This document shows positions 17,321 through 25,266 of a stretch of DNA of 64,000 nt, one piece after another. The position numbers and the translations under genes were made by a program. The stretch is from Phenylobacterium sp. RIFCSPHIGHO2_01_FULL_69_31. Lineage in GTDB: Bacteria; Pseudomonadota; Alphaproteobacteria; Caulobacterales; Caulobacteraceae. The stretch is from the NCBI RefSeq assembly GCF_001824475.1, contig NZ_MHXN01000042.1, forward strand, positions 1 to 64,000. Reading direction: 5' to 3'. The notes under the pieces are model-generated. The model had not been told where the DNA came from and did not search any database. It was given only the letters and a program-made list of their open reading frames with translations. Position 1 is the stretch's first letter; every line of letters begins with the position of its first letter.

Positions 17321-18346
17321 ATGGCGACGATGATGAAAGCCGCAGTCGTGCGGGAGTTCGGCAGGCCTCTAGCGATCGAGGAGGTCCCCATTCCGACGCC
17401 GGGACCCGATCAGGTTCTCGTGCGCCTGGCTGCCACCGGCGTCTGTCACACCGACCTGCACGCCGCCAAGGGCGACTGGCCGGTGAAGCCGAACCCACCG
17501 TTCATCCCCGGCCACGAGGGCGTGGGTGTGGTGGTCGGGGTCGGCGCGAACGTGCAGAGGGTGCGGGAGGGCGACCGCGTCGGCGTGCCCTGGCTGCATA
17601 CCGCGTGCGGCTACTGCCCCCACTGCCGCACCGGCTGGGAGACCCTCTGCGGCTCTCAGAAGAACACCGGCTATTCCGTGAACGGCAGCTTCGCCGAATA
17701 CGCGGTGGCGGATCCCAATTATGTGGGCCGCTTGCCCGATGGCCTGGATTGGGGCGCCGCAGCGCCGCTGCTTTGCGCCGGCGTGACCGTTTACAAGGGC
17801 CTGAAGGAAACCGAGGTGAGGCCCGGGCAGTGGGTCGCGATCTCGGGGATCGGCGGGCTGGGACACTTGGCGGTTCAGTACGCGAAGGCCATGGGCATGC
17901 ACGTCGCGGCGATCGACATCCATCCCGAAAAGCTGGCGTTGGCCAAGCAGCTGGGCGCAGACCTCACGCTGCACGGCCGGGACACCGACCCCGTGGCCGA
18001 GATCCAGAAGCAGATCGGCGGGGTTCACGGGGTGCTTGTCACGGCCGTTTCGCCGGCGGCCTTCGAGCAGGCCTTCGGGGCGCTGCGGCCGCATGGGACC
18101 ATGGCCATGATCGGCCTGCCGCCCGGCAAGTTCGCCATGCCGATCTTCGACACGGTGCTCAAGCGGATCACCGTCCGGGGCTCGATTGTCGGAACGCGGC
18201 AGGATCTGGAAGAGGCGCTCGAGTTCGGGGGCGAAGGCAAGGTCGCCGCGCACTTCTCCTGGGACCGGCTCGAGAACATCAACGAAGTCTTCGAACGCAT
18301 GGAACGCGGTGCGATCGATGGGCGCGTAGTCTTGAGCCTGGAGTAG
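17321..18346 (+). CDS. adhP: Zinc-dependent alcohol dehydrogenase (AdhP-like)
   Basis: The protein is 341 residues, the usual length of this group. Catalytic zinc ligands are in GVCHTDLH and GHEGVG; structural zinc cysteines are in CGYCPHCRTGWETLC; the NAD site is GIGGLGHLAVQYAKA. It interconverts alcohols and aldehydes with NAD. The start MATMMKAAVV has GAGAGGAAAG upstream. The close match to ethanol-active AdhP enzymes and the neighbouring aldehyde dehydrogenase support short-chain alcohol metabolism. The FNR/FixK-type box upstream suggests low-oxygen control. Confidence 0.93.
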   Translation: MATMMKAAVVREFGRPLAIEEVPIPTPGPDQVLVRLAATGVCHTDLHAAKGDWPVKPNPPFIPGHEGVGVVVGVGANVQRVREGDRVGVPWLHTACGYCPHCRTGWETLCGSQKNTGYSVNGSFAEYAVADPNYVGRLPDGLDWGAAAPLLCAGVTVYKGLKETEVRPGQWVAISGIGGLGHLAVQYAKAMGMHVAAIDIHPEKLALAKQLGADLTLHGRDTDPVAEIQKQIGGVHGVLVTAVSPAAFEQAFGALRPHGTMAMIGLPPGKFAMPIFDTVLKRITVRGSIVGTRQDLEEALEFGGEGKVAAHFSWDRLENINEVFERMERGAIDGRVVLSLE

Positions 18347-18450
18347 CCGCTAGACTCATCTAAAGCGCGGCGGGGCGGGTGAGGCGTCCGGGCCGGCTCC
18401 GCCGTTGCGGCACGACCAGAAGGGCCGATTCGCCCCTCCAGTCGCGACAA

Positions 18451-18477
18451 TGTAATCCTGACGCGACGAGTTGCGTC
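18451..18477 (+). promoter_or_regulatory. Weak ECF-like promoter with 17-base spacer
   Basis: TGTAAT (18451-18456) and CGTC (18474-18477) are 17 bases apart, one more than at the other sites, and lie about 120 bases before the next gene. It is a possible relaxed member of the set. Confidence 0.3.
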
Positions 18478-18597
18478 AAAAAGGACATCAACCGCGTGCG
18501 TCGTGCGGACCGAGTGCGGTCGCGCCGGGTTTAGGGAGCCCTCCAGGCCTCGGCCGGCTGCAGGTCTGGGCTCGTGGAGAGGACAAGGAGATTCGAT

Positions 18598-18963
18598 GTG
18601 AACAGGACAATCGGACGGGCCCTCGGCCTTTCGGCCCTTCTTGCGCTCCTGCCTGTGCTGGGCTCTTCCGCCACAGCAGAGGTCTGGCACCGGTACATAA
18701 TGCGCGGTCAGGTCGTGGAGATGAAGGGTCAGGCGGTGATCCTTTGCGTCGGGCGCGCCGAAGGGGCCAAACCGGGACAGGTCCTTACGGTCGTCCGATT
18801 CATCGGAACGCCGGGGGTGTCGAAAGGTGCTCCGCCTGTCCCGCGCCGCGATGATGTCGGTGCGGTCCGCATCGACCGAGTTATAGACGAGCACTTTGCC
18901 GAGGCGACCGTAGTCAACGGCCAAGCCAGGAAGTTCGATCTGGTCGAACTGAAAGCTCCCTAG
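18598..18963 (+). CDS. Secreted protein of unknown function
   Basis: The protein is 121 residues. I use the GTG at 18598: AAGGAG lies seven bases ahead and it yields a clean signal peptide ending near SSATA. An overlapping ATG two bases earlier runs straight into a stop. The mature part (VVEMKGQAVILCVGRAEGAK, then GQVLTVVRF) is predicted mostly beta and vaguely resembles small beta-barrel domains; I do not recognise the family. It lies among metal-handling genes and before a copper-storage-like gene. Confidence 0.65.
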   Translation: MNRTIGRALGLSALLALLPVLGSSATAEVWHRYIMRGQVVEMKGQAVILCVGRAEGAKPGQVLTVVRFIGTPGVSKGAPPVPRRDDVGAVRIDRVIDEHFAEATVVNGQARKFDLVELKAP

Positions 18964-19188
18964 CGAACGCTACGCGGGACGGCGGAACTCGCTCTCCGGT
19001 CGCACGGGCCACCGCGGTGCCCAACGGCAAAGTGGCTCCCGGCGCGACTGTTGCGATCGGGGGCGTGGACGTCTCCGACACCTACCGCCGAGCGGTCGAA
19101 ACCCCGCCCCTCAAGGTTATCATCGACACCAGAGAGACCCGTCCGACGGACAGCCCGGCATCAAGCCCTCAAACATAGCAGAACGGAG

Positions 19189-19623
19189 ATGCAATTGCGC
19201 GACCGCAGAGAACTCTTGGCCGGCCTTACCCTCGCCGGGGCCGCAGCCGCCATGCCCGCCGCCGCGCAAGCCCCTCCTCCCAATCGTGATGGGATGTCGA
19301 TGGATGATTGTGTCGCGCTCTGCATCGCCTCGCATCGGAGCTGTCTGACGAGCGCTCGCCATGTGATGGGACAGCCGCAACTGCGCGCGCCGGCGCAGCT
19401 CGTGGCGCTGCTGCAGGACTGCGCGGAGCTCTGCCAGACCACGGCCAATTCGATGCTCCGGGGTGCGCCGACGCACACCCTTCTCTGTCGCGCCTGCGCC
19501 GACCTCTGTGAAGCGTGCGCTCAGGCTTGCGACGCCTTCAAGAACGACGCGGTGCTCACCCGATGCGCGGCGACGTGCCGGGAGTGCGGCGCGGCATGCC
19601 GGCACATGGCCATGGAGATGTAG
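19189..19623 (+). CDS. DUF326/Csp-type four-helix Cys-rich copper storage protein, exported
   Basis: The protein is about 144 residues. An RR-containing signal (DRRELLAGLTLAGAAAAMP) suggests Tat export, as in Csp1. The mature part has repeated Cys spacing along helices: CVALC, CLTS, CAELC, CRACADLC, CAQAC, CAATC, CGAAC, some 13 cysteines, which fits Cu(I) storage inside a four-helix bundle. The ATG at 19189 overlaps the GGAG sequence; a TTG at 19195 would have proper spacing and may be the true start, with little change to the protein. Its role would be to hold copper folded in the periplasm. Confidence 0.82.
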   Translation: MQLRDRRELLAGLTLAGAAAAMPAAAQAPPPNRDGMSMDDCVALCIASHRSCLTSARHVMGQPQLRAPAQLVALLQDCAELCQTTANSMLRGAPTHTLLCRACADLCEACAQACDAFKNDAVLTRCAATCRECGAACRHMAMEM

Positions 19624-20094
19624 GTGGGCGCTGCCTCCGTCGGCGGGTTCCTGTTGCGCTGATAGCGGTTGCGCAGCCGCAGAGCGGCGCTTCGTTGAAA
19701 GCCACACCGGACCGGAACGGTAACCCCCGCAACTGGGGCGGTTGCCCGTTGTTTCCGAGCCGCCACACGGACCTACCTATCCCAGTCGGCCGGCACACTC
19801 CGCCATTCACGGCTGTGGCTTCAGCTCCAGCATGCCCTCTCACTCCGGGCTCGGGCGCATGGAGCCGGCGCGGCGTCTAATAATTGCTGAGGATGCCGAG
19901 TTGACGTGGATCACTACCCGAGCGTGCTCATGCTCATTCGCCACCCGGCTACATCGCCTTCAAGTCGGTGCTTCAGGCGCGCCAGGTCGGCGCATCTGAA
20001 CGCCCGCACTGGACCCCGAGGAATGCGTCGGACGGTGAACGGGTCGCGCCGCCTTGGGTCGGCGCGACCCGTTATCCTCTGCGAACCGCAGCGC
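19624..20094. other. Non-coding region with a strong inverted repeat
   Basis: About 470 bases between the copper-storage-like gene and the lipoprotein gene. Besides the hairpin at 20038-20073 I see no supported gene or promoter; several open frames cross it but none has a ribosome binding site. Confidence 0.4.
20038..20073. terminator. Long terminator-like hairpin after the lipoprotein gene
   Basis: Arms of 14 bases (AACGGGTCGCGCCG and its complement) flank an 8-base loop, 22 bases beyond the lipoprotein stop. There is no long T run after it on the minus strand. Confidence 0.5.
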
Positions 20095-20466
20095 TTACAT
20101 ATGATCTTTCATCGGCGGGTCGGCCTTGGCCGGGGGCATCGGCATGCTGTCATCCTTCATCGGCGGCGAGCTGGCGCCAGACGACATGCCTGAGCCCTGG
20201 GCGTCTTTCTGCATACCCATGCCTTGGGCGTGCGCGTCTCGCTCCATTTGCATGCCTTCCTTGTGGCCCTGGGCGCGCGTTTCAGCCTCGGTCTCGCCAT
20301 GCGCCGCCGCCGTAGCGGGCGTTGTGGTGTCGGTGGCCACAGCTGCCGCGTCCACAGCGGCTGCGGGGGCCTCGTCCGTCTTCTGGTTGCAGCCGGTGAT
20401 CGCGAGAGCGGCGACCGACGCGGTCAAAAGAGCAGCGGAGCGGCAAAGTTTAGATATAGTAGTCAT
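20095..20466 (-). CDS. Met-rich putative lipoprotein
   Basis: The protein is 123 residues. The signal ends in the lipobox LAITGC, so Cys26 should be lipidated. The mature part is low complexity: Ala/Thr-rich, then Met/Asp/His/Pro-rich with repeated Met pairs and GMGMQKD-like units, ending PPMKDHM. This fits periplasmic metal binding or buffering; no family is recognised. The start MTTISKLC has AAGGAG upstream. It diverges from the DUF1622 gene with only 40 bases between start codons, so their promoters must overlap the coding ends. Confidence 0.7.
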   Translation of the reverse strand: MTTISKLCRSAALLTASVAALAITGCNQKTDEAPAAAVDAAAVATDTTTPATAAAHGETEAETRAQGHKEGMQMERDAHAQGMGMQKDAQGSGMSSGASSPPMKDDSMPMPPAKADPPMKDHM

Positions 20467-20506
20467 TTGTTTCTCCTTCGGGGTTTGAACAGTGGGGGAC
20501 GAGCTG

Positions 20507-20875
20507 ATGAGCATGGCGTTTGTCGAGCCATTGGCTGGCTGGCTGCAGCACGCTACGGTGACGATGGCGCTGTTCACGGATGCTATTGCCGTAGCTGTCA
20601 TCGCCGTAGCGGTTCTCGGTGCGCTTTGGCGAACCTTGGAACGCACTTGGAAGCGGAACGCGGAGGCAGATTGCCCTGGCGAGGGGCCCCGTCTCCGGCT
20701 CGCCCGCTCTTTGGCCTTGGGCCTTGAGTTCCTGTTGGCGGCGGATGTGATGCGAACCGCGGTCGCGCCGACATGGACCGAGATCGGCCAACTCGCGGCA
20801 GTCGCAACGTTGCGAACGGCGTTGAACTTTTTCATCCAGCGCGAAATCGACGCCGCTGAACGCAGGAAGGGCTAA
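20507..20875 (+). CDS. DUF1622 family membrane protein
   Basis: The protein is about 122 residues with two or three hydrophobic helices (TDAIAVAVIAVAVLGAL, then LGLEFLLAADVMRTAV). The segment ALGLEFLLAADVMRT and the C-terminal ALNFFIQREI are characteristic of DUF1622. Function is unknown. I chose the ATG at 20507, which has GGGGGA eight bases ahead; a GTG at 20492 and an ATG at 20513 are alternatives. Its location between metal-binding proteins does not fix a role. Confidence 0.7.
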   Translation: MSMAFVEPLAGWLQHATVTMALFTDAIAVAVIAVAVLGALWRTLERTWKRNAEADCPGEGPRLRLARSLALGLEFLLAADVMRTAVAPTWTEIGQLAAVATLRTALNFFIQREIDAAERRKG

Positions 20876-20931
20876 GACCCGCTTCCTGGCGCCCGACGAA
20901 CGGCCGCGAGGGGACCGGGCGGCTGAGTGGC

Positions 20932-21789
20932 TCAAAACCACGCCCGGACCCCCACGACGACGGACAGGTTGCTCGCGGGCTCGCCCTCGGCGCGCGCCAT
21001 TCTCTTTGTGCGGCCGTAGGTCTGTCGCCAGGAGACGCCGGCATACGGAGCCAGCTCACGGCGCAGCTCGTAGCGAAGGCGGGCGCCGATCTCTGTGTCG
21101 TTGAGGCCCTCGCCGACGCCGAAGCTCCGATCTGCCTGGAGCGCGGCGTTTGCCTCAATGCGGGGCTGAAGGATCAGGCGCTGGCTCAGCAATACGTCAT
21201 AGGAGGCGGTCACTCGGGCCGAGACCTTGCCATCCTGGCTGACGAACAACGCCGGCTCCAGTTCGTAACGGTAGGGCGCCAATCCTTGCACGCCGATGAC
21301 GCCGTAGACGCGGGACCGGTCTGGACCTGGCCCCGAGCGTCGCGCGTATCGCACGCCGGCTTGGAAATCGAAGAACGGGGCGATGAGCTGACCGTAGAGC
21401 AACTGGGCCTCTTGCTCGCTGTCAGCCCGTTTGGACGTGCTCTGCGCGCCCTCGCTCTTGACCCACAGGCGCTTCACGTCGCCTCCATACCAGCCGAAGA
21501 CGTCCCAGCGGATAACGCCCGGGTCGTCGCTCTCTCGGTACTCTACGAGGTCGGCGAGGAAGTATCCGTAGTTGGCGCTGTCGGCCGTGGGCTGTGGCCA
21601 TCCTTCGCGCTCAGCGAGATTGGGCAGCGTCTCGGGACCTCGATCCGAAGCGGCGGGCGCCGCACGATTGGCGGCAGGCGACATAGCCATTCCGGAGGGC
21701 ATGCCGGCGCCGGGCAAAGAGGGCGCCTCCTGCGCGTGAACAACGGCAGGGGCTGCCAGGAAGGCGATGGCAAGAGCGGCCGAGCGCAT
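20932..21789 (-). CDS. copB: Copper resistance outer membrane protein CopB (PcoB-like)
   Basis: The protein is 285 residues with a signal peptide (ending AVVHA near residue 19), a short Met/Pro-rich linker (GAGMPSGMAMSP), then a beta-barrel-like body and a C-terminal aromatic residue (VRAWF) typical of outer membrane proteins. Segments such as WDVFGWYGGDVKRLWVKSEG, YGQLIAPFFDFQAGVRY and TEIGARLRYE are typical of CopB. It begins ten bases after the copA stop, in the usual copAB order. Family members probably bind or move copper at the outer membrane. The ECF-type promoter before copA should drive both. Confidence 0.93.
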   Translation of the reverse strand: MRSAALAIAFLAAPAVVHAQEAPSLPGAGMPSGMAMSPAANRAAPAASDRGPETLPNLAEREGWPQPTADSANYGYFLADLVEYRESDDPGVIRWDVFGWYGGDVKRLWVKSEGAQSTSKRADSEQEAQLLYGQLIAPFFDFQAGVRYARRSGPGPDRSRVYGVIGVQGLAPYRYELEPALFVSQDGKVSARVTASYDVLLSQRLILQPRIEANAALQADRSFGVGEGLNDTEIGARLRYELRRELAPYAGVSWRQTYGRTKRMARAEGEPASNLSVVVGVRAWF

Positions 21790-21798
21790 CGGGATCTC

Positions 21799-23727
21799 CT
21801 ACTGAGGGGGCGAAGAGACTTCGATGACGCGGAACATCCCCATCTCCATATGCAGCAGGAGGTGGCAATGCATGGCCCATTGGCCGGGCGCGTCGGCGGT
21901 GATGGCGACGGTTAGCCGCTCGGCTGGCTTGACGCTGACGGTGTGCTTGCGAGGTTGATGGGCGCCCGCACCGTTCTCGAGCTCCATCCACATGCCGTGC
22001 AGGTGGATGGGGTGCTCCATCATGGTGTCGTTGACCAGCACCAGGCGCAGGCGCTCGCCGTAGGCAAAGGGGATGGGCGCGCGGGCCTCCGAGTACTTCT
22101 TTCCATCAAAGGACCACATGTAGCGTTCCATGTTGCCTGTGATGTGCAGCTCGATCTCGCGTGTGGGCGTGCGCTGGTCCTCCTGCGGCGTCACGCTTCG
22201 CAGGTCGGCGTAGACCAGCACCCGCGCCGCGGGATCGTCGAAGCCGGAGCCCGGTTCGTGGAGGCGGCTGCGCGCCACCATCGCTACGGATGAGTTCCCG
22301 ACGCCATGCGTGTCGGGCCCATGGATGAACGTGGGCGCCACGCCTGGCTTGGCGGCGAGCGGCGTTCCCATGTGCGCCATGGCGCTGGAGGCCCCGTTCG
22401 CCGCCACCGCGCCATGGGCGTGGGCGCTCGTGACCTGAGACTCGACCGCCGCACGATTACGTTCCACGGCGGCTATGTCGCCCGCCGCGTGCCCAGCTAT
22501 GCCCATGACGGGAGCCTTGGGGGACGCCGTCGCATTGGACATGCCGGGCATGCCCGCCATGTCGCCGGACATCTCCATTCCCGACATGTCCATGCCCATG
22601 TCGGCCATGGTGCGCAGCGGCCTCTTGCGACGGGGTGGGATGGGCGCTGTCATTCCGGCGCGCGGCGCGAGCGTGCCGCGCGCAAAGCCACTGCGGTCCA
22701 TCGCCTCTGCGAACAGGGTGTAGGCCTGGTCATCAGGCGTGACGATGACATCGAAAGTCTCGCCCGGCCCTATCCGGAACTCGTCCACGTCGACGGGCTG
22801 GACATTCTGCCCGTCCGCCTGGACCACAGTCATCTTCAGGCCCGGGATGCGGATGTCGAAATAAGTCATGGCGCCGGCAGCGATGAACCGAAGCCGCACG
22901 CGCTCGCCGCGGGTGAATAGGCCAGTCCAGTTCGCGTTCGCTGTCAGGCCATTGACGAGATAGGTGTAGGTGTAGCCGGTGACATCGGCGAAGTCTGTCG
23001 GGTCCATGCGCATCTTGGTCCAACTCAATCTCTCCCTAAGGGTCGCTGGCCAACCATCGCGCGCGGCATCCCGAAACAGGTCCGCGACCGTCCGCTTTTG
23101 GTAGTTGTAGTACCCCGCCTGCTTCTTGAGGTTCTTGATGATTTGCTCCGGCGGCTCGAAGCTCCAGTCCGACAGCATCACGACATAGTCGCGCTCGTAG
23201 GCGAACGGCTCAGGGGCGGCAGGGTCGATGATGAACGGGGCGTAGACGCCCAGCAATTCCTGTCCCCCGGAATGGCTGTGGCACCAGTACGTGCCGCTTT
23301 GCAGCAGCGGGAAGCGATAGGTGAAGGTTTCGCCCGGCGCGATGCCACCGAAACTCACACCGGGGACGCCATCCATCGCGGGCGGCAGGATGATCCCATG
23401 CCAATGGATGGACGCAATTTCCTCGAGTCGGTTTGTGACCCGCAGGACGGCTTCCTCACCCTCCCGAAAACGCAGCAGCGGGCCTGGGATCGTCTGGTTG
23501 ATGGCCATGGCGCGGCCGGGGCGATCTCCGACCATCAGCTGGAAGTGACCGATCTCAAGGTCTAGAGCGCGCTGGCCCCTCGTTCCCGCGACAGGAGCGA
23601 GCGCCGCCTGGACGACGCTGGTCCGAGCGTAGGCCGGCGCCGCACGTGCAAGTGCGGCGGAGAGCCCCAGACCCCCGCCGGCCGCCAGCACAGCGCGGCG
23701 ACTGATGAGTTCACGCGAACCGAACAT
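21799..23727 (-). CDS. copA: Periplasmic multicopper oxidase CopA (PcoA-like)
   Basis: The protein is 642 residues. A Tat signal (SRRAVLAAGGGLG) begins near residue 9. Copper ligand motifs are HWHG and CHSH in the first cupredoxin domain and HPIHLHG plus MHCHLLLHMEMGM near the C-terminus, giving type 1, 2 and 3 sites. A central Met/His-rich region (MADMGMDMSGMEMSGD and similar) is typical of CopA/PcoA and may bind or oxidise Cu(I). It acts in the periplasm. An ECF-type promoter ends about 30 bases before the start codon. Confidence 0.95.
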   Translation of the reverse strand: MFGSRELISRRAVLAAGGGLGLSAALARAAPAYARTSVVQAALAPVAGTRGQRALDLEIGHFQLMVGDRPGRAMAINQTIPGPLLRFREGEEAVLRVTNRLEEIASIHWHGIILPPAMDGVPGVSFGGIAPGETFTYRFPLLQSGTYWCHSHSGGQELLGVYAPFIIDPAAPEPFAYERDYVVMLSDWSFEPPEQIIKNLKKQAGYYNYQKRTVADLFRDAARDGWPATLRERLSWTKMRMDPTDFADVTGYTYTYLVNGLTANANWTGLFTRGERVRLRFIAAGAMTYFDIRIPGLKMTVVQADGQNVQPVDVDEFRIGPGETFDVIVTPDDQAYTLFAEAMDRSGFARGTLAPRAGMTAPIPPRRKRPLRTMADMGMDMSGMEMSGDMAGMPGMSNATASPKAPVMGIAGHAAGDIAAVERNRAAVESQVTSAHAHGAVAANGASSAMAHMGTPLAAKPGVAPTFIHGPDTHGVGNSSVAMVARSRLHEPGSGFDDPAARVLVYADLRSVTPQEDQRTPTREIELHITGNMERYMWSFDGKKYSEARAPIPFAYGERLRLVLVNDTMMEHPIHLHGMWMELENGAGAHQPRKHTVSVKPAERLTVAITADAPGQWAMHCHLLLHMEMGMFRVIEVSSPPQ

Positions 23728-23757
23728 AGCCCCTCCTCGCCGCTCCCGGCGCTGATC

Positions 23758-23784
23758 AGACGCGGCGGCGCGCGTTACATTACA
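23758..23784 (-). promoter_or_regulatory. ECF-type promoter of copA-copB
   Basis: On the minus strand TGTAAT (23784-23779), exactly 16 bases, CGTCT (23762-23758), about 30 bases before the copA start. Confidence 0.7.
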
Positions 23785-23984
23785 AGCCTACGGGCTATCG
23801 GCGTCGCCGCTCCTCGAGGGCGCGACCGCGCGATCAGAACGACGGACAACGGACTGTTCGCCAACCTGTCCGCTACAACGGCCCGATGGAGATCGAGACG
23901 GCCACTGCCGTCACAGGGCCACCGCGCCGTCTACGGACTCAAATTGTGACCGGTGAAAGCCCTCTCTTACTTGAGTTCCAGCAT

Positions 23985-24200
23985 CTATTCCTCGGTATCG
24001 CTCACGCGCATCTCCGCGCGCTCGCCATGCTGGCGGAGCACATCGACCATCCTTTGGGCCTGATCGACAGCGACCGCCTTGCACCAGCATGGCGTCATCA
24101 TCTGGTGATCGCGCCGAACCGCCCAGCCGTAGGCTTCCTTGACCACTTCAAAGGTAATCGGTCCGCGATCCCGGCCGCTCGTCGTGTCAGGTTCCGCCAT
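23985..24200 (-). CDS. Small protein of unknown function (71 aa)
   Basis: The 71-residue product MAEPDTTSG... has normal protein composition, including EVVKEAYGWAVRRDHQMMTPCWCKA and a helical segment AQRMVDVLRQHGERAEM; it resembles short soluble stress-type proteins, but no family is certain. Two cysteines form a CWC pair. Support for the gene: GAGGGAGG six bases ahead of the ATG, and an ECF-type promoter at 24258-24284. It is divergent from the ECF sigma gene, and both have the same promoter motif. A longer open frame on the opposite strand lacks such signals. Confidence 0.65.
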   Translation of the reverse strand: MAEPDTTSGRDRGPITFEVVKEAYGWAVRRDHQMMTPCWCKAVAVDQAQRMVDVLRQHGERAEMRVSDTEE

Positions 24201-24257
24201 GGCTGGCCTCCCTCAATGGCTGCGTTCGCGACCAGTGATGACGCGGACGCATTCTTA

Positions 24258-24284
24258 TGACGCGAGAGCCTGGCGCGCCTTACA
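24258..24284 (-). promoter_or_regulatory. ECF-type promoter of the 71-aa protein gene
   Basis: On the minus strand TGTAAG (24284-24279), 16 bases, CGTCA (24262-24258), about 58 bases before the start codon. Confidence 0.6.
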
Positions 24285-24324
24285 GCGCGCGGCACGATTG
24301 CCCGTTATCTCGGCTCTGGCGGGA

Positions 24325-24351
24325 TGTAACAATGAGGGCGATCAAGCGTCT
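24325..24351 (+). promoter_or_regulatory. ECF-type promoter upstream of the first sigma factor gene
   Basis: TGTAAC (24325-24330), 16 bases, CGTCT (24347-24351), 133 bases before the sigma factor start. Sharing the motif with the other targets suggests that this sigma factor controls itself and the set. Confidence 0.65.
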
Positions 24352-24483
24352 TCGAGAGCGCGTCCTGGCTGCAGGAGTCGCTCACTGTCCGGAGCGTTAG
24401 CGTCCTTCAGCTAGTCGCTATTCGCGTCGCCAGGCCTGAGCCATGTCAAGGCGAGGCAAAACAGGAGCAATCAGGAACCTGCC

Positions 24484-25137
24484 ATGAGCTCCCGTCCCGA
24501 TCATTCTCCCGCCGCCGAATCCGACCCCGATGAGAACCTGTCAGCGGTGACGGCTGCTGACGCGGCCGTCCGGCGCGAGCTCGTCGAGTGTCATCGCGAT
24601 TTTCTGACCTTCCTGCGTCGCCGGCTGGGGAACCCACATGACGCGGAGGACGTGCTGCAGGAGTTCATCGCCCGCGCGTTGGATCGCTCCAAGCACCTCC
24701 GGGACGTGCAGTCCGTTCGTGGCTGGCTCAGCCGGGTTCTGGCGACGACGCTGGTCGATCACTACCGGCGCGCGGCCCGTCGAAAAGACTCTCCGCGCGA
24801 CCCGGCTGACCTTGAGGCGCTCGCCGTCGCGCCGGACCCTGAAATCGAAGCGGCCGTCTGCTTCTGTCTCTATCGTCTGCTCCCGACCCTAAAGCCCGAA
24901 TACAGCGAACTGATCTGGCGGGTCGATCTACTCGACGAGCCCCGCGACCGGGTCGCCGCGTCGCTTGGGCTGACGCTCAACAACGTCAACGTGCGTCTCC
25001 ACCGCGGGCGTAGGGCGCTGCGGGCGAGGCTCGAGGAGATCTGCCTGACCTGTCCACAACACGGATTCCTCGATTGCCGGTGCGATGAGGGTGAGCGGAT
25101 CCGTCTGATCCGCGCGCGGCAGGCGGCCGCGGGCTAA
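24484..25137 (+). CDS. ECF sigma factor with C-terminal Cys/His cluster
   Basis: The protein is 217 residues. Region 2 (NPHDAEDVLQEFIARAL, then VRGWLSRVLATTLVDHYRR) and region 4 (LGLTLNNVNVRLHRGRRALR) are clear. After region 4 comes C187-x2-C190-x2-H193-x4-C198-x-C200, a tail absent from typical ECF sigma factors but like the Cys-rich tail of metal-sensing CorE-type factors. No anti-sigma gene is adjacent; the tail may therefore act as the sensor. That role is inference. Neighbours are copA-copB and the glucan synthase operon, both preceded by the motif found upstream of this gene. Confidence 0.88.
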   Translation: MSSRPDHSPAAESDPDENLSAVTAADAAVRRELVECHRDFLTFLRRRLGNPHDAEDVLQEFIARALDRSKHLRDVQSVRGWLSRVLATTLVDHYRRAARRKDSPRDPADLEALAVAPDPEIEAAVCFCLYRLLPTLKPEYSELIWRVDLLDEPRDRVAASLGLTLNNVNVRLHRGRRALRARLEEICLTCPQHGFLDCRCDEGERIRLIRARQAAAG

Positions 25138-25266
25138 GCCGCAGGCACGGGCCACGACATAAGGGACGATGTTCTGTCAATGCGGCGCGCTCACCAAGCA
25201 GATGGCTTCCTAGCGGCTACGATCTTCTCCGCTCCAGTAGGAATCTAAGGGGGTCGTTTCTTGGAT

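Noticed and set aside
18963..19178. Protein-like open frame (GKVAPGATVAIGGVDVSDTYR region) between the secreted protein and Csp-like genes
   Set aside because: It has no ATG and no ribosome binding site, only an internal GTG at 19017, and overlaps no conserved domain I recognise. It may be a remnant but cannot be supported as a gene.
23886..24260. A 124-codon plus-strand open frame opposite the 71-aa gene
   Set aside because: It lacks a ribosome binding site and natural composition; the minus-strand gene has a strong binding site and a promoter.
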